From: Nemertoderma westbladi | Lineage: Eukaryota; Xenacoelomorpha; Nemertodermatida; Nemertodermatidae | Length of the DNA: 64,000 bases | Reading direction: 5' to 3' | Assembly (NCBI GenBank): GCA_032718475.1 | Contig: JAUCBJ010007224.1 | Span: forward strand, 1-64,000 | In this document: one piece after another, positions 52,400 to 64,000 of the stretch | Numbering within the stretch: the first letter of the stretch is position 1 | Layout of the letters: each line of letters begins with the position of its first letter | Made by a program: the position numbers and the translations under genes | The notes under the pieces: model-generated | Database searches by the model: none | Told to the model about the DNA's origin: nothing | The model's input: only the letters and a program-made list of their open reading frames with translations

Positions 52400-55300
52400 G
52401 GTCCGCGGTTATTAGAGAGTTGATATGGGTGGGGGTCCGCTGTTATTAGAGAGTTGAATGGGTGGGGTCCGCGGTTATTAGAGAGTTGATATGGGTGGGG
52501 GTCCGCGGTTATTAGAGAGTTGATATGGGGGTCCGCGGTGATTAGAGAGTTGATATGGGGGTCCGCGGTTATTAGAGAGTTGATATGGGGGTCCGCGGTT
52601 ATTAGAGAGTTGATATGGGGGTCCGCGGTTATTAGAGAGTTGATATGGGTGGGGGTCCGCGGTTATTAGAGAGTTGATATGGGGGTCCGTGGTTATTAGA
52701 GAGTTGATATGGGTGGGGGTCCGCGGTTATTAGAGAGTTGATATGGGGGTCCGTGGTTATTAGAGAGTTGAATGGGTGAGGGTCCGCTGTTATTAGAGAG
52801 TGGATATGGGTGGGGGTCCGCTATTATTAGAGAGTTGATATGGGTGTCCGCGGTTATTAGAGAGTTTATATGGGTGGGGGTCCGCGGTTATTAGAGAGTT
52901 GATATGGGGGTCCGTGGTTATAAGAGAGTTGATATGGGGGTCCGCGGTTATTAGAGAGTTGATATGGGATATGGGGGTCCGCGGTTATTAGAGAGTTGAT
53001 ATGGGGGTCCGCGGTTATTAGAGAGTTGATATGGGGGTCTGCGGTTATTAGAGAGTTGATATGGGTGGGGGTCCGCGGTTATTAGAGAGTTGATATGGGG
53101 GTCCGTGGTTATTAGAGAGTTGATATGGGTGGGGGTCCGCGGTTATTAGAGAGTTGATATGGGGTCCGTGGTTATTAGAGAGTTGAATGGGTGAGGGTCC
53201 GCTGTTATTAGAGAGTGGATATGGGTGGGGGTCCGCTATTATTAGAGAGTTGATATGGGTGTCCGCGGTTATTAGAGAGTTTATATGGGTGGGGGTCCGC
53301 GGTTATTAGAGAGTTGATATGGGGGTCCGTGGTTATAAGAGAGTTGATATGGGGGTCCGCGGTTATTAGAAGGTTGATATGGGGGTCCGTGGTTATTAGA
53401 GAGTTGATATGGGGGTCCGTGGTTATTAGAGAGTTGATATGGGTGGGGGTCCGCTGTTATTAGAGAGTTGATATGGGGGTCCGCGGTTATTAGAGAGTTT
53501 ATATGGGTGGGTGTCCGCTGTTATTAGAGAGTTGATATGGGGGTCCGTGGTTATTAGAGAGTTGATATGGGTGGGGGTCCGCTGTTATTAGAGAGTTGAT
53601 ATGGGCATGGGGGTCCGTGGTTATTAGAGAGTTGATATGGGTGGGGGTCCGTGGTTATTAGAGAGTTGATATGGGTGGGGGTCCGCTGTTATTAGAGAGT
53701 TGATATGGGGGTCCGCGGTTATTAGAGAGTTGATATAGGTGGGGGTCCGCGGTTATTAGAGAGTTGATATGGGGGTCCGCGGTTATTAGAGAGTTGATAT
53801 GGGGGTCCGTGGTTATTAGAGAGTTGATATGGGGGTCGGCGGTTATTAGAGAGTTGATATGGGTGTCCGTGGTTATTAGAGAGTTGATATGGGTGGGGGT
53901 CCGCGGTTATTAGAGAGTTGATATTGGGGTCCGTGGTTATTAGAGAGTTGATATGGGTGGGGGTCCGCGGTTATTAGAGAGTTGATATGGGGGTCCGCGG
54001 TTATTAGAGAGTTGATATGGGGGTCCGCTGGTTATTAGAGAGTTGAATGGGTGAGGGTCCGCGTGTTATTAGAGAGTTGATATGGGGGTCCGTGGTTATT
54101 AGAGAGTTGATATGGGTGGGGGTCCGCGGTTATTAGAGAGTTGATATGGGGGTCCGCGGTTATTAGAGAGTTGATATGGGGGTCCGCTGGTTATTAGAGA
54201 GTTGATATGGGTGGGGGTCCGCGGTTATTAGAGAGTTGATATGGGGGTCCGCGGTTATTAGAGAGTTGATATGGGTGGGGGTCCGCGGTTATTAGAGAGT
54301 TGATATGGGTGGGGGTCCGCGGTTATTAGAGAGTTGATATGGGGGTCCGCGGTTATTAGAGAGTTGATATGGGGGTCCGCTGGTTATTAGAGAGTTGATA
54401 TGGGTGGGGGTCCGCGGTTATTAGAGAGTTGATATGGGTGGGGGTCCGCGGTTATTAGAGAGTTGATATGGGGGTCCGCGGTTATTAGAGAGTTGATATG
54501 GGGGTCCGCGGTTATTAGAGAGTTGATATGGGGGTCCGCGGTTATTAGAGAGTTGATATGGGGGTCCGCGGTTATTAGAGAGTTGATATGGGTGGGGGTC
54601 CGCGGTTATTAGAGAGTTGATATGGGGGTCCGTGGTTATTAGAGAGTTGAATGGGTGAGGGTCCGCTGTTATTAGAGAGTGGATATGGGTGGGGGTCCGC
54701 TATTATTAGAGAGTTGATATGGGTGTCCGCGGTTATTAGAGAGTTTATATGGGTGGGGGTCCGCGGTTATTAGAGAGTTGATATGGGGGTCCGTGGTTAT
54801 AAGAGAGTTGATATGGGGGTCCGCGGTTATTAGAGAGTTGATATGGGATGGGGGTCCGCGGTTATTAGAGAGTTGATATGGGGGTCCGCGGTTATTAGAG
54901 AGTTGATATGGGGGTCCGCGGTTATTAGAGAGTTGATATGGGTGGGGGTCCGCGGTTATTAGAGAGTTGATATGGGGGTCCGTGGTTATTAGAGAGTTGA
55001 TATGGGTGGGGGTCCGCGGTTATTAGAGAGTTGATATGGGGGTCCGTGGTTATTAGAGAGTTGAATGGGTGAGGGTCCGCTGTTATTAGAGAGTGGATAT
55101 GGGTGGGGGTCCGCTATTATTAGAGAGTTGATATGGGTGTCCGCGGTTATTAGAGAGTTTATATGGGTGGGGGTCCGCGGTTATTAGAGAGTTGATATGG
55201 GGGTCCGTGGTTATAAGAGAGTTGATATGGGGGTCCGCGGTTATTAGAAGGTTGATATGGGGGTCCGTGGTTATTAGAGAGTTGATATGGGGGTCCGTGG

Positions 55301-58036
55301 TTATTAGAGAGTTGATATGGGTGGGGGTCCGCTGTTATTAGAGAGTTGATATGGGGGTCCGCGGTTATTAGAGAGTTTATATGGGTGGGTGTCCGCTGTT
55401 ATTAGAGAGTTGATATGGGGGTCCGTGGTTATTAGAGAGTTGATATGGGTGGGGGTCCGCTGTTATTAGAGAGTTGATATGGGCATGGGGGTCCGTGGTT
55501 ATTAGAGAGTTGATATGGGTGGGGGTCCGTGGTTATTAGAGAGTTGATATGGGTGGGGGTCCGCTGTTATTAGAGAGTTGATATGGGGGTCCGCGGTTAT
55601 TAGAGAGTTGATATAGGTGGGGGTCCGCGGTTATTAGAGAGTTGATATGGGGGTCCGCGGTTATTAGAGAGTTGATATGGGGGTCCGTGGTTATTAGAGA
55701 GTTGATATGGGGGTCGGCGGTTATTAGAGAGTTGATATGGGTGTCCGTGGTTATTAGAGAGTTGATATGGGTGGGGGTCCGCGGTTATTAGAGAGTTGAT
55801 ATTGGGGTCCGTGGTTATTAGAGAGTTGATATGGGTGGGGGTCCGCGCTTATTAGAGAGTTGATATGGGGGTCCGCGGTTATTAGAGAGTTAATATGGGG
55901 GTCCGTGGTTATTAGAGAGTTGAATGGGTGAGGGTCCGCTGTTATTAGAGAGTTGATATGGGGGTCCGTGGTTATTAGAGAGTTGATATGGGTGGGCGTC
56001 CGCGCTTATTAGAGAGTTGATATGGGGGTCCGCGGTTATTAGAGAGTTGATATGGGGGTCCGTGGTTATTAAAGAGTTGATATGGGTGGGGGTCCGCGGT
56101 TATTAGAGAGTTGATATGGGTGGGGGTCCGCGGTTATTAGAGAGTTGATATTGGGGTCCGTGGTTATTAGAGAGTTGATATGGGTGGGGGTCCGCGCTTA
56201 TTAGAGAGTTGATATGGGGGTCCGCGGTTATTAGAGAGTTGATATGGGGGTCCGTGGTTATTAGAGAGTTGATATGGGTGGGGGTCCGCGGTTATTAGAG
56301 AGTTGATATGGGTGGGGGTCCGCGGTTATTCGAGAGTTGATATGGGGGACCGTGGTTATTAGAGAGTTGATATGGGTGGGGTCCGCGGTTATTAGAGAGT
56401 TGATATTGGGGTCCGTGGTTATTAGAGAGTTGATATGGGTGGGGGTCCGCGCTTATTAGAGAGTTGATATGGGGGTCCGTGGTTATTAGAGAGTTGAATG
56501 GGTGAGGGTCCCTGTTATTAGAGAGTGGATATGGGTGCGGGTCCGCTATTATTAGAGAGTTGATATGGGTGTCCGCGGTTATTAGAGAGTTTATATGGGT
56601 GGGGGTCCGCGGTTATTAGAGAGTTGATATGGGGGTCCGTGGTTATAAGAGAGTTGATATGGGGGTCCGCGGTTATTAGAGAGTTGATATGGGGGTCCGC
56701 GGTTATTAGAGAGTTGATATGGGGGTCCGCGGTTATTAGAGAGTTGATATGGGGGTCCGCGGTTATTAGAGAGTTGATATGGGTGGGGGTCCACGGTTAT
56801 TAGAGAGTTGATATGGAGGTCCGTGGTTATTAGAGAGTTGATATGGGTGGGGGTCCGCGGTTATTAGAGAGTTGATATGGGGGTCCGTGGTTATTAGAGA
56901 GTTGAATGGGTGAGGGTCCGCTGTTATTAGAGAGTGGATATGGGTGGGGGTCCGCTATTATTAGAGAGTTGATATGCGTGTCCGCGGTTATTAGAGAGTT
57001 TATATGGGTGGGGGTCCGCGGTTATTAGAGAGTTGATATGGGGGTCCGTGGTTATAAGAGAGTTGATAGGGGGGTCCGCGGTTATTAGAAGGTTGATATG
57101 GGGGTCCGTGGTTATTAGAGAGTTGATATGGGGGTCCGTGGTTATTAGAGAGTTGATATGGGTGGGGGACCGCTGTTATTAGAGAGTTGATATGGGGGTC
57201 CGCGGTTATTAGAGAGTTTATATGGGTGGGTGTCCGCTGTTATTAGAGAGTTTATATGGGGGTCCGTGGTTATTAGAGAGTTGATATGGGTGGGGGTCCG
57301 CTGTTATTAGAGAGTTGATATGGGCATGGGGGTCCGTGGTTATTAGAGAGTTGATATGGGTGGGGGTCCGTGGTTATTAGAGAGTTGATATGGGTGGGGG
57401 TCCGCTGTTATTAGAGAGTTGATATGGGGGTCCGCGGTTATTAGAGAGTTGATATAGGTGGGGGTCCTCGGTTATTAGAGAGTTGATATGGGGGTCCGCG
57501 GTTATTAGAGAGTTGATATGGGGGTCCGTGGTTATTAGAGAGTTGATATGGGGATCGGCGGTTATTAGAGAGTTGATATGGGTGTCCGTGGTTATTAGAG
57601 AGTTGATATGGGTGGGGGTCCGCGGTTATTAGAGAGTTGATATTGGGGTCCGTGGTTATTAGAGAGTTGATATGGGTGGGGGTCCGCGCTTATTAGAGAG
57701 TTGATATGGGGGTCCGCGGTTATTAGAGAGTTAATATGGGGGTCCGTGGTTATTAGAGAGTTGAATGGGTGAGGGTCCTCTGTTATTAGAGAGTTGATAT
57801 GGGGGTCCGTGGTTATTAGAGAGTTGATATGGGTGGGGGTCCGCGCTTATTAGAGAGTTGATATGGGGGTCCGCGGTTATTAGAGAGTTGATATGGGGGT
57901 CCGTGGTTATTAAAGAGTTGATATGGGTGGGGGTCCGCGGTTATTAGAGAGTTGATATGGGTGGGGGTCCGCGGTTATTAGAGAGTTGATATTGGGGTCC
58001 GTGGTTATTAGAGAGTTGATATGGGTGGGGTGGTAT
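52400..58036. repeat. ~1.85-kb higher-order repeat, three copies
   Basis: Rare variants mark the period. ATGGGCATGG occurs at 53,601, 55,479 and 57,320. The AATGGGTGAGGG unit that precedes a GTGGATAT unit occurs at 52,771, 54,650 and 56,497, and again at 53,186, 55,064 and 56,905. Spacings are 1,841-1,879 bp. The outer limits are approximate. Confidence 0.85.
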
Positions 58037-58405
58037 GGATATATACAGTATAGGCCTATTTCATTATTCCCCCTTACTGTCTATGGCACGGGCCTACATA
58101 TCTTGCTTGCATTCTGCATATATTATATTATACTGACCGGTTGTGTCGCTCCAGCATCCACTTTTACCTCAGCCTACAAGCTACAGATGTCTGGCTATGT
58201 ACCGGACAGCCGGACATACCATGGCGCAGTGAGATAGGCGCAGTACCAGTACCGCGCTGCGCTTGAACTTACGCAATAAACTGCACTGCAATATCACCGA
58301 TCGATCATCGATCGACTGTACGTCTGCACGTTCTGACGTTATTTGCTTGCTAATTAATAATTTGAAATTTCATATATTAAAAAAACATAGGCCTATTTAA
58401 TTTGC
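58037..58405 (+). other. Unique DNA and leader before the Ty3-type gene
   Basis: Includes CGATCGATCATCGATCG, a near-palindrome, at about 58,300. No LTR could be identified, and no match to sequence after the gene was noticed. Confidence 0.4.
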
Positions 58406-61015
58406 GTGATGGACGAACTCCCAACCCAGGATGAAACGTGGGAAATTGATCCAGCTTCGATAGAACACCTTGACCGGGCGACTATTAAAGCACACCTCGC
58501 AAATGCCGGAATTAAGTACAGTGACAGAACGGCAACAACGGTTCTTAGAAAACGGTTGCTAAAGTTCGTAGAAGGAGCAGAATCAGAACCTGAACAAACC
58601 GGAGAAGTCGGAGGTTCCGATTTAGCTAAACTCCTCGCGCACTTTGTCGACCAGGATGCTAAACGAATGGAAGAACAGCGGGTTGAACGACGAGAACGGG
58701 CGGAAGAGCACAGACAACTCCTCTACCTCGTCGATCAAAACCAACAGCGTTTACTTGAGGGATTGCGGGAAGAGCGCGACGTAATAGCAGCTGCGGGCCC
58801 GGGATCGGCAACGCACGGAAGCTCCAGACGTCCCCAAGACCGCGAGGCAACCAAACTCACTGTACACCCGCCAAACATTGTCGAGGATGACGTTTCCTAC
58901 AAAACATTTAAACGGTGGGAGACAACATGGCGCAATTATGCCCGGGTGACAAAACTCGACAGCAAACCTATGGAAGATCAGGTGGCAACGTTCTTTTCAT
59001 ACTGCAGCCCTGATTTCCTAAACCGGATGCATTATGCTGTCAAAATTCCTCAAGATACCCGACTGTCAACGGACGAAATCCTCGTAAAAATACGGGAACA
59101 CCTCCGCGCACAACAGAATATAACTGTAGACCGTTACAAACTGGTACGGACTAAACAGGAAGAAAAACAGTCGTTCGACGATTACTACATTCAGTTGTGC
59201 GAACTGGTGGATGACGCAAACATCGAAGTTATGACAAAGGAGGACTGGATCTCCACTTTAATAGTTTGCGGTATACGGGATGAGGAGGTACGTCAGGAAC
59301 TTTTGGGTAAAAGGCCTGCCCTATCCCGCGATGAAACTGTCGATTTTTGCCGTAATCGGGAGCTGGCTGTTCGGGAAGATCAACGACTGACATACAAAGT
59401 TAACGCAGTTAAACCTCAGAACCGAGGGCGTAATTTTAGTAAGTCAGATAGCCAACGGAGCTCCAGTAAAGGTCGACAATTCAAACCCCATCCACAAATA
59501 CGAGACAATAATCGCTGCTGGAAATGTGGTGGAGTTTGGCCTCACGAAAAAGATAAACAGTGTAAAGCCATCGGCCGCGAATGCAAAAAATGCGAACGTA
59601 TCGGCCACTTCACCCATCTATGTCGCCAACCAAAGAAGACAACTTCCGGTGCGATTTCCCTCGCGAAAATTGGCGTCGAACCACGCGAACTAGCCCGGGA
59701 GGCCGGTAAACCTCGCATCTCTGTACAATTCGTGCATACCGGTACGGGGAAACTGCTAACAACAAGCGCTTGCATTGCAGACACCGGCGCAGACGTCACC
59801 GCTGGCGGAATCGGTATTCTAAATCGCCTCGGTATATCTATAAATAAACTTAGAGAATTAGACGAGCCACTGGAAGCAATAAACAGCAATCCAATAAAAT
59901 GTATAGGACGTTTAAAACTAACTCTACAGATTGAAAACATGCGTTACAACGAATGGGTTTATATTTGTGACGGAATTAAAGATATTTATCTTTCCTTTAC
60001 AGCTTGTAAAGCCTTCAACATCGTCCACGACGAATTCCCCACACCACTCCATTTAGTGAAGGAAAATAAAGTGGTTGCACCTATTAACATAGATGCTGAA
60101 CTCGTAGACAAAATAAAACAAAAACTTCTGGAAGAGTTTAGTGACGTCTTTGCCATCAAAGGCCAACTTAAACCGATGCTGGGTCCCCCTATGACTATAG
60201 AAGTCAAGGAAGGTGCAAAACCTTTCTGCATCTACGCCACCCGCTCTATACCCTACGCGTACAGAGATAAAGCCCACTCCGAACTCAACGACATGTTGGA
60301 CAAAGGCATCATTGAACGGGTGGGTGACCGGGCCACAGATTGGTGTCATCCCATGGTTGTTTGCCCCAAACCCGGTCGACCGGATGAAATTCGTATCACG
60401 GTTGACCTTACCAAATTAAATAATCAGGTGAAACGAACTATACACAATGCCAAAACTCCTTTCGACGTTGTCTCAGACCGCACACCAGACGCGCGTTATT
60501 TCACAAAAATTTACGCTAAGTCTGGTTATTGGCAAGTCGAGTTGGCGGAAGAATCGCGAGACCTCACTACCTTCTTAATGCCGTGGGGCCGGTTCCGGTA
60601 CTGCCGGGCCCCGATGGGCTTCATATCCACCGGGGACTCATATAATTATAGGGGAGACATGGCTTTTGAGGGTATGGCCAACATAAATAAAATCGTAGAC
60701 GACCTACTCATCGAGGATGTCGAGTTTGACACTCACGTTGAACGCGTTCGTTCGGTTCTACAACGCTGTCGGGATTTTGGCATCACCCTCCATCCTGAAA
60801 AGTTCAACTTCGCTCAAGAACGAGTAAAGTTTGCAGGATATATCGTTTCACACAACGGCATCGAGGCAGACCCCAACAAAGCAAAGGCAATCTCCGAGTT
60901 TCCCAAACCAACTAACATAAGTGAACTCAGAAGTTTTATGGGACTCGTTAACCAACTCGGTTGCTTTTCCTCGGAAGTCAGCGCTGCAGCGACTCCGTTG
61001 CGCGAGTTACTATGA
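58406..61015 (+). pseudogene. Ty3-type Gag, protease and RT, ending at premature TGA
   Basis: An 869-residue product. A helical N-terminus with a SAP-like segment (IKAHLANAGIKYSDRTATT) is followed by a retrotransposon Gag region (about 150-330), two zinc knuckles (CWKCGGVWPHEKDKQC and CKKCERIGHFTHLC, about 370-415), protease with IADTGADVT (D459), and RT with WCHPMVVCPKPG, FTKIYAKSGYWQ, MGFISTGDSYNYRGD and INKIVDDLLI (D765, D766). The first RT catalytic Asp is Tyr at residue 703 (codon 60,512-60,514), which should abolish polymerisation. The TGA after LRELL lies at the RT-RNase H border; the same frame resumes directly beyond it. Two independent lesions make this a dead copy. Confidence 0.85.
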
Positions 61016-62689
61016 ACTCGCAACCATTTTACATGGGAAATAATGCATGATAATGCATTCGTGGCTGTTAAATACGCACTTCTAAAACCTCCAATCCTGG
61101 TACCCTTCGATCCGCACGCTGAAACACGGTTAGAAGTAGACGCCAGTCGATTGCACGGATTTGGCTTCGATTTACTGCAAAATAATAATAATAAATGGAA
61201 GCTCATTGCCTGTGGAAGCCGATTTATATCGGACGCCGAAACCCGGTATGCCACAATAGAATTGGAAGCCATTGCTATAAAATATGCAATGAGTAAATGC
61301 CACCTATATTTAGCTGGATTAGAAAGTTTTAAAGTTATGACTGACCATCGGCCTTTACTTTCAATCTTCAATAAACAAACCCTGGATCAAGTCGATAATA
61401 CAAAACTCCAGCGAATTAAAGCTCAGCTGCAATCGAAATATCAATTTGAATTAGTGTGGCAAAAAGGTAAAGACAATAAAATTGCAGACTGTCTCAGCCG
61501 AGCTCCAGTGGATGACCCCGATACCACTGATGAATTATTAATGGAAGATGACGATGTCACAAGAACCATAGCAGCTATACGGATAGCATTAACTAATACT
61601 CGGGACTTAGATCCTGAAAACGTTCTAGAACCACCTACAACAGACCCCGTTATCGAGGAAATCCGGAAGGTAGCCTTAAACGATAAGGCCTATCAGCAAT
61701 TAGTTACTGAAATCCTAAGCGGATTCACAACTGAAAACCACACCTCCGGATTCGTCCAGCAATTTAAATCCATACATAACGAACTCTCCGTAGATAACGG
61801 CCTGGTATTATATGGTCCACGCCTGGTTATACCTAGTGCGAAACGAGCCGAAATTCTAGAACGCCTACACGCCGCCCACCAGGGTATGACGCGGACGAAA
61901 CAAAGAGCGCGGTCCGCAGTCTACTGGCCGGGAATAAACAACGACATAATCCAAATGGTTCAGCAATGTCATCAGTGCCAAGAACGACTACCGAGCCTGC
62001 CGAAGGAGACGTTGGTTGCCGACCCACAGCCAACCAGACCCTTCGAACACGCATCGACAGACCTATTCTCTCTCGCCGGCCGACACTACATTGTTTACAC
62101 AGATTTATTATCTGGCTATCCACTCGTTGGTCAATGGCGTAATGACCCAACATCACAACAAGTCGTCAGCGTGTTACGGAAATGTTTCGTCGACTTAGGC
62201 GTTCCAACCAAACTTCGAAGCGATGGAGGACCTCAATTCGCCGCATCCAACTTTAGGAAATTCCTGCAACGTTGGGGGGTCAAATGGGCGCCTAGTACGC
62301 CGCATTTTCCGTCCAGTAACGGGCACGCGGAATGCCACGTAAAACTCATTAAAGGTCTATTGGCAAAAACGACAACCTCAGACATAAATTCTGAGGAATT
62401 CCTCGAAGGTTTACTCGAGGTACGGAACACACCACACGTGGATGGTCGTTCACCAAGCCAGATCGTTTTTGGGCGCAACCTGCGATCGCGTGTACCAGCC
62501 CATCACACTTCATTTGACCCGAAGTGGCAGCAGTCAGCCGAGACAGCTGACGCACGACACGAAACTATTCGCGAGAAAGCCGTCAAACACTACTGTAAGG
62601 GTCCAGTAGTATACCGCTTACCAGATCCTAGTAACGATGTATCTTACTATGAGACTCTAGTAATGTATACGGGCTTGTACAGTATCTGA
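61016..62689 (+). pseudogene. Ty3-type RNase H and integrase, in frame after the TGA
   Basis: The same frame continues with TRNHFTWEIMHDNAF; the first ATG on this side is 61,043. RNase H is present with LEVDASRLHGFGF, TIELEAIAIKYAM and VMTDHRPLL. Integrase follows: HHCC zinc region (HAAHQGMTRTK...CHQC), core with ASTDLFSL, KLRSDGGPQF and SNGHAECHVK giving the D-D-E set. The C-terminus ends early, at ETLVMYTGLYSI, without the usual basic tail, so a frameshift or truncation there is likely. No stop interrupts this part. Confidence 0.8.
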
Positions 62690-62991
62690 CAACAAATCCC
62701 AGTCCAGGATATCTAAACAAACAGATATAGTACACAAACGACTACTGGCGAGGAACAGAGCCTTGTATCTATTCTATGTACGTGAGCGGGTCTAATGCCT
62801 ACGTACTAGACAGAAGGATACCTGTCCTCTAACCGGTGAGGCAGATGTACAGTTACCGTAACAGACCAAACTCACGGGAAAACAATCCCCGCGCAGCGAA
62901 TCCTAACTATCACTGACAGTCCTAAATACAGTAACTTGCCGCGGTGTGATTTATATGGTTTATATACGAACTAGGTGGTTAACAGACCTAG

Positions 62992-63107
62992 TGTAACAAT
63001 GCTGATCATCCCTGTCGAAATCAGCCTAAAGGTCGTGCCTAAATGTAACAATAACTGATCCCCCTGTACGAAATCAGTCTAAAGGGTCAGGCCTAAATGT
63101 AACAATA
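62992..63107. repeat. Two-copy ~53-bp direct repeat
   Basis: TGTAACAAT starts at 62,992, 63,044 and 63,099; between them the blocks share CTGATC, CGAAATCAG, CTAAAGG and GCCTAAA. Spacings are 52 and 55 bp. Confidence 0.8.
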
Positions 63108-63715
63108 CCGTTGTCCAGACAAACAACAGTTTAATAACGAAAGTGAAATACTCCTTATCTTGCCGCAATCAAATCAGATCCTAATTGTACGAATACAAAT
63201 AATTTCCTCCTAACGTAATGTATAGTACGCTATAGCTAGTAGAACTTTAAGGGCGATATGTTTTAGGGCGTGTGTGTGTGGGTGTGTTACAAATAAAACA
63301 ATTTCGGGTAATTCCTTTTACTAGGTTTTAGTGATTTTCTGACTAAAATGATACCGTGCGCTAGCTACTAAAATAAACTAGTCGCGTTTGTAGAACTTTA
63401 TACTCACGAATGACGTCAAAGCTCTCTCCTTCCTATCCACAACCCAATGGGCAACCACAGTGTTAGTAACTACACCCGTGATCGGCACTAATACCAGATT
63501 CTGGTTGTAAGATAAGAATAGGGGTTAATCGCTACCGTACGTTAGCTGATCTGGTATACTAATTTAATTCTAGAATTTTGTTGCTGCGGTAGTTAGCAGC
63601 AATACCTATCAGTACGTGGCAAGGCGCGGTAGGATATTAATAAACCTCCCTAGGCCAAGCAGTGTGCCGGTAGCAGAAATACTCCTTGCCTGATCAAATA
63701 GCTAACTCCAGACAA

Positions 63716-63732
63716 GGGGGGGGGGGGGGGGG
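63716..63732. repeat. G17 homopolymer
   Basis: Seventeen consecutive G. A further G11 run lies at 63,906-63,916. Confidence 0.9.
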
Positions 63733-64000
63733 TACTAATGTACGTTCTTCAAAGCGAACCGGTACCAAACAGTCAGTGCTATGAATCACTAAATTATGGA
63801 ACGTATGCTGTCCGTACCTAATATGTACTCGCGTACTGACGAATGGCAATAGTTCGCACCTGTAGGAAGTACAGGTTAACCCAGGGATTCGTAGGACTGA
63901 CAAGAGGGGGGGGGGGTTGTCTGGATATAATTATTTGATCCTAAATTTGCGGCGTCCAGTGCGGTGTCACGCTTACCCTGATCTATAGGTCTTACGGCGG

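Larger units (their letters stand above)
35685..58036. repeat. 22-kb minisatellite of mixed 30-bp and 34-bp units
   Basis: Unit core TTATTAGAGAGTTGATAT, then either five G (30-bp unit) or GGGTGGGGG (34-bp unit), then TCCGCGG, TCCGTGG or TCCGCTG. By length there are roughly 700 units (not counted one by one). The two lengths interleave along the whole array, with further variants such as TTGAATGGGTGAGGG and TTTATATGGG. One plus frame reads IWGSAVIREL per 30-bp unit, but every 34-bp unit shifts the frame, so open frames never exceed about 90 codons; it is not coding. The plus strand is G-rich and each consensus unit has a CCGCGG site with two CpGs. It starts inside the Mutator-like exon and ends near GGTGGGGTGG before unique DNA. 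Confidence 0.97.
58406..62689 (+). mobile_element. Ty3-type LTR retrotransposon gag-pol, broken
   Basis: One 1,428-codon frame, interrupted by TGA at 61,013-61,015, that carries Gag, protease, RT, RNase H and integrase in Ty3 order. No LTRs, primer site or target duplication were found; the 5' side may have been lost at the minisatellite border. Confidence 0.8.
62690..64000. other. Downstream non-coding DNA
   Basis: No open frame with a motif. It holds a short direct repeat, two poly(G) tracts and a (GT)n-like GTGTGTGTGTGGGTGTG at about 63,270. A 3' LTR of the Ty3-type element might lie here but could not be shown. Confidence 0.4.

Noticed and set aside
35685-58036. CRISPR-like array
   Set aside because: Units are contiguous near-identical repeats with no unique spacers, and the context is eukaryotic.
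58037-58405. Search for a left LTR of the Ty3-type element
   Set aside because: No stretch here was seen again after the gene, so an LTR cannot be claimed.

Overview
This window looks like intergenic, repeat-dominated DNA from a metazoan nuclear genome, most likely a marine invertebrate. The grounds are AT-rich flanks, spliceosomal intron signals, many decayed non-LTR retrotransposons, BEL/Pao and Ty3 LTR elements, animal-type DNA transposon remnants, microsatellites, and repeated use of the palindrome TAGGCCTA. The phylum cannot be fixed from the sequence alone. No ordinary host gene could be identified; almost every recognisable coding region belongs to a mobile element or its remains.

Layout. 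(1) 0.4-2.25 kb: a DDE integrase-type transposon gene on the minus strand, in three pieces, resembling the IS3EU group. (2) 2.43-3.08 kb: about ten copies of a 59-bp repeat, directly followed by a 5'-truncated non-LTR retrotransposon (3.1-4.65 kb) with an intact palm domain and a poly(A) tail. (3) 4.65-13.6 kb: AT-rich DNA with decayed pieces: two non-LTR RT remnants, a BEL/Pao RT fragment, a transposase-like fragment lying inside a broken RT, short tandem duplications, and an unidentified decayed reading frame. (4) 13,638-33,677: a complete 20,040-bp LTR retrotransposon, the most notable object here. It has two 2,209-bp LTRs (TG...CA) with one visible difference, a 5-bp target duplication ACAGT, and three long open frames: a 275-codon ORF1, a 2,504-codon gag-pol with every BEL/Pao domain and catalytic residue in place, and a 1,235-codon ORF3 with three CCHC zinc knuckles and no recognised family. 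(5) 34.5-35.7 kb: a two-exon Mutator-like transposase gene with a readable splice junction, cut off by the next item. (6) 35,685-58,036: a 22-kb minisatellite built from interleaved 30-bp and 34-bp units, with local higher-order repeats of 64 bp, 312 bp and about 1.85 kb. (7) 58.4-62.7 kb: a Ty3-type gag-pol in one frame, broken by an internal TGA and lacking the first catalytic aspartate of its RT. (8) 62.7-64 kb: non-coding DNA with a short direct repeat and poly(G) tracts.

How it works together. The large BEL/Pao element appears very recent and complete: LTR promoter, structured leader, Gag/Pol with protease, RT, RNase H and integrase, and an additional nucleic-acid-binding-like protein. 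Within it I noticed two nucleotide-level patterns not explained by protein coding: seven copies of a 16-18-bp palindrome family (CCAAACCYGYGGGTTTGG) spread over 14 kb and read in different frames, and a strong excess of 5'-splice-site-like CAGGTAAG strings in ORF1 and pol. All other elements look dead or partial.
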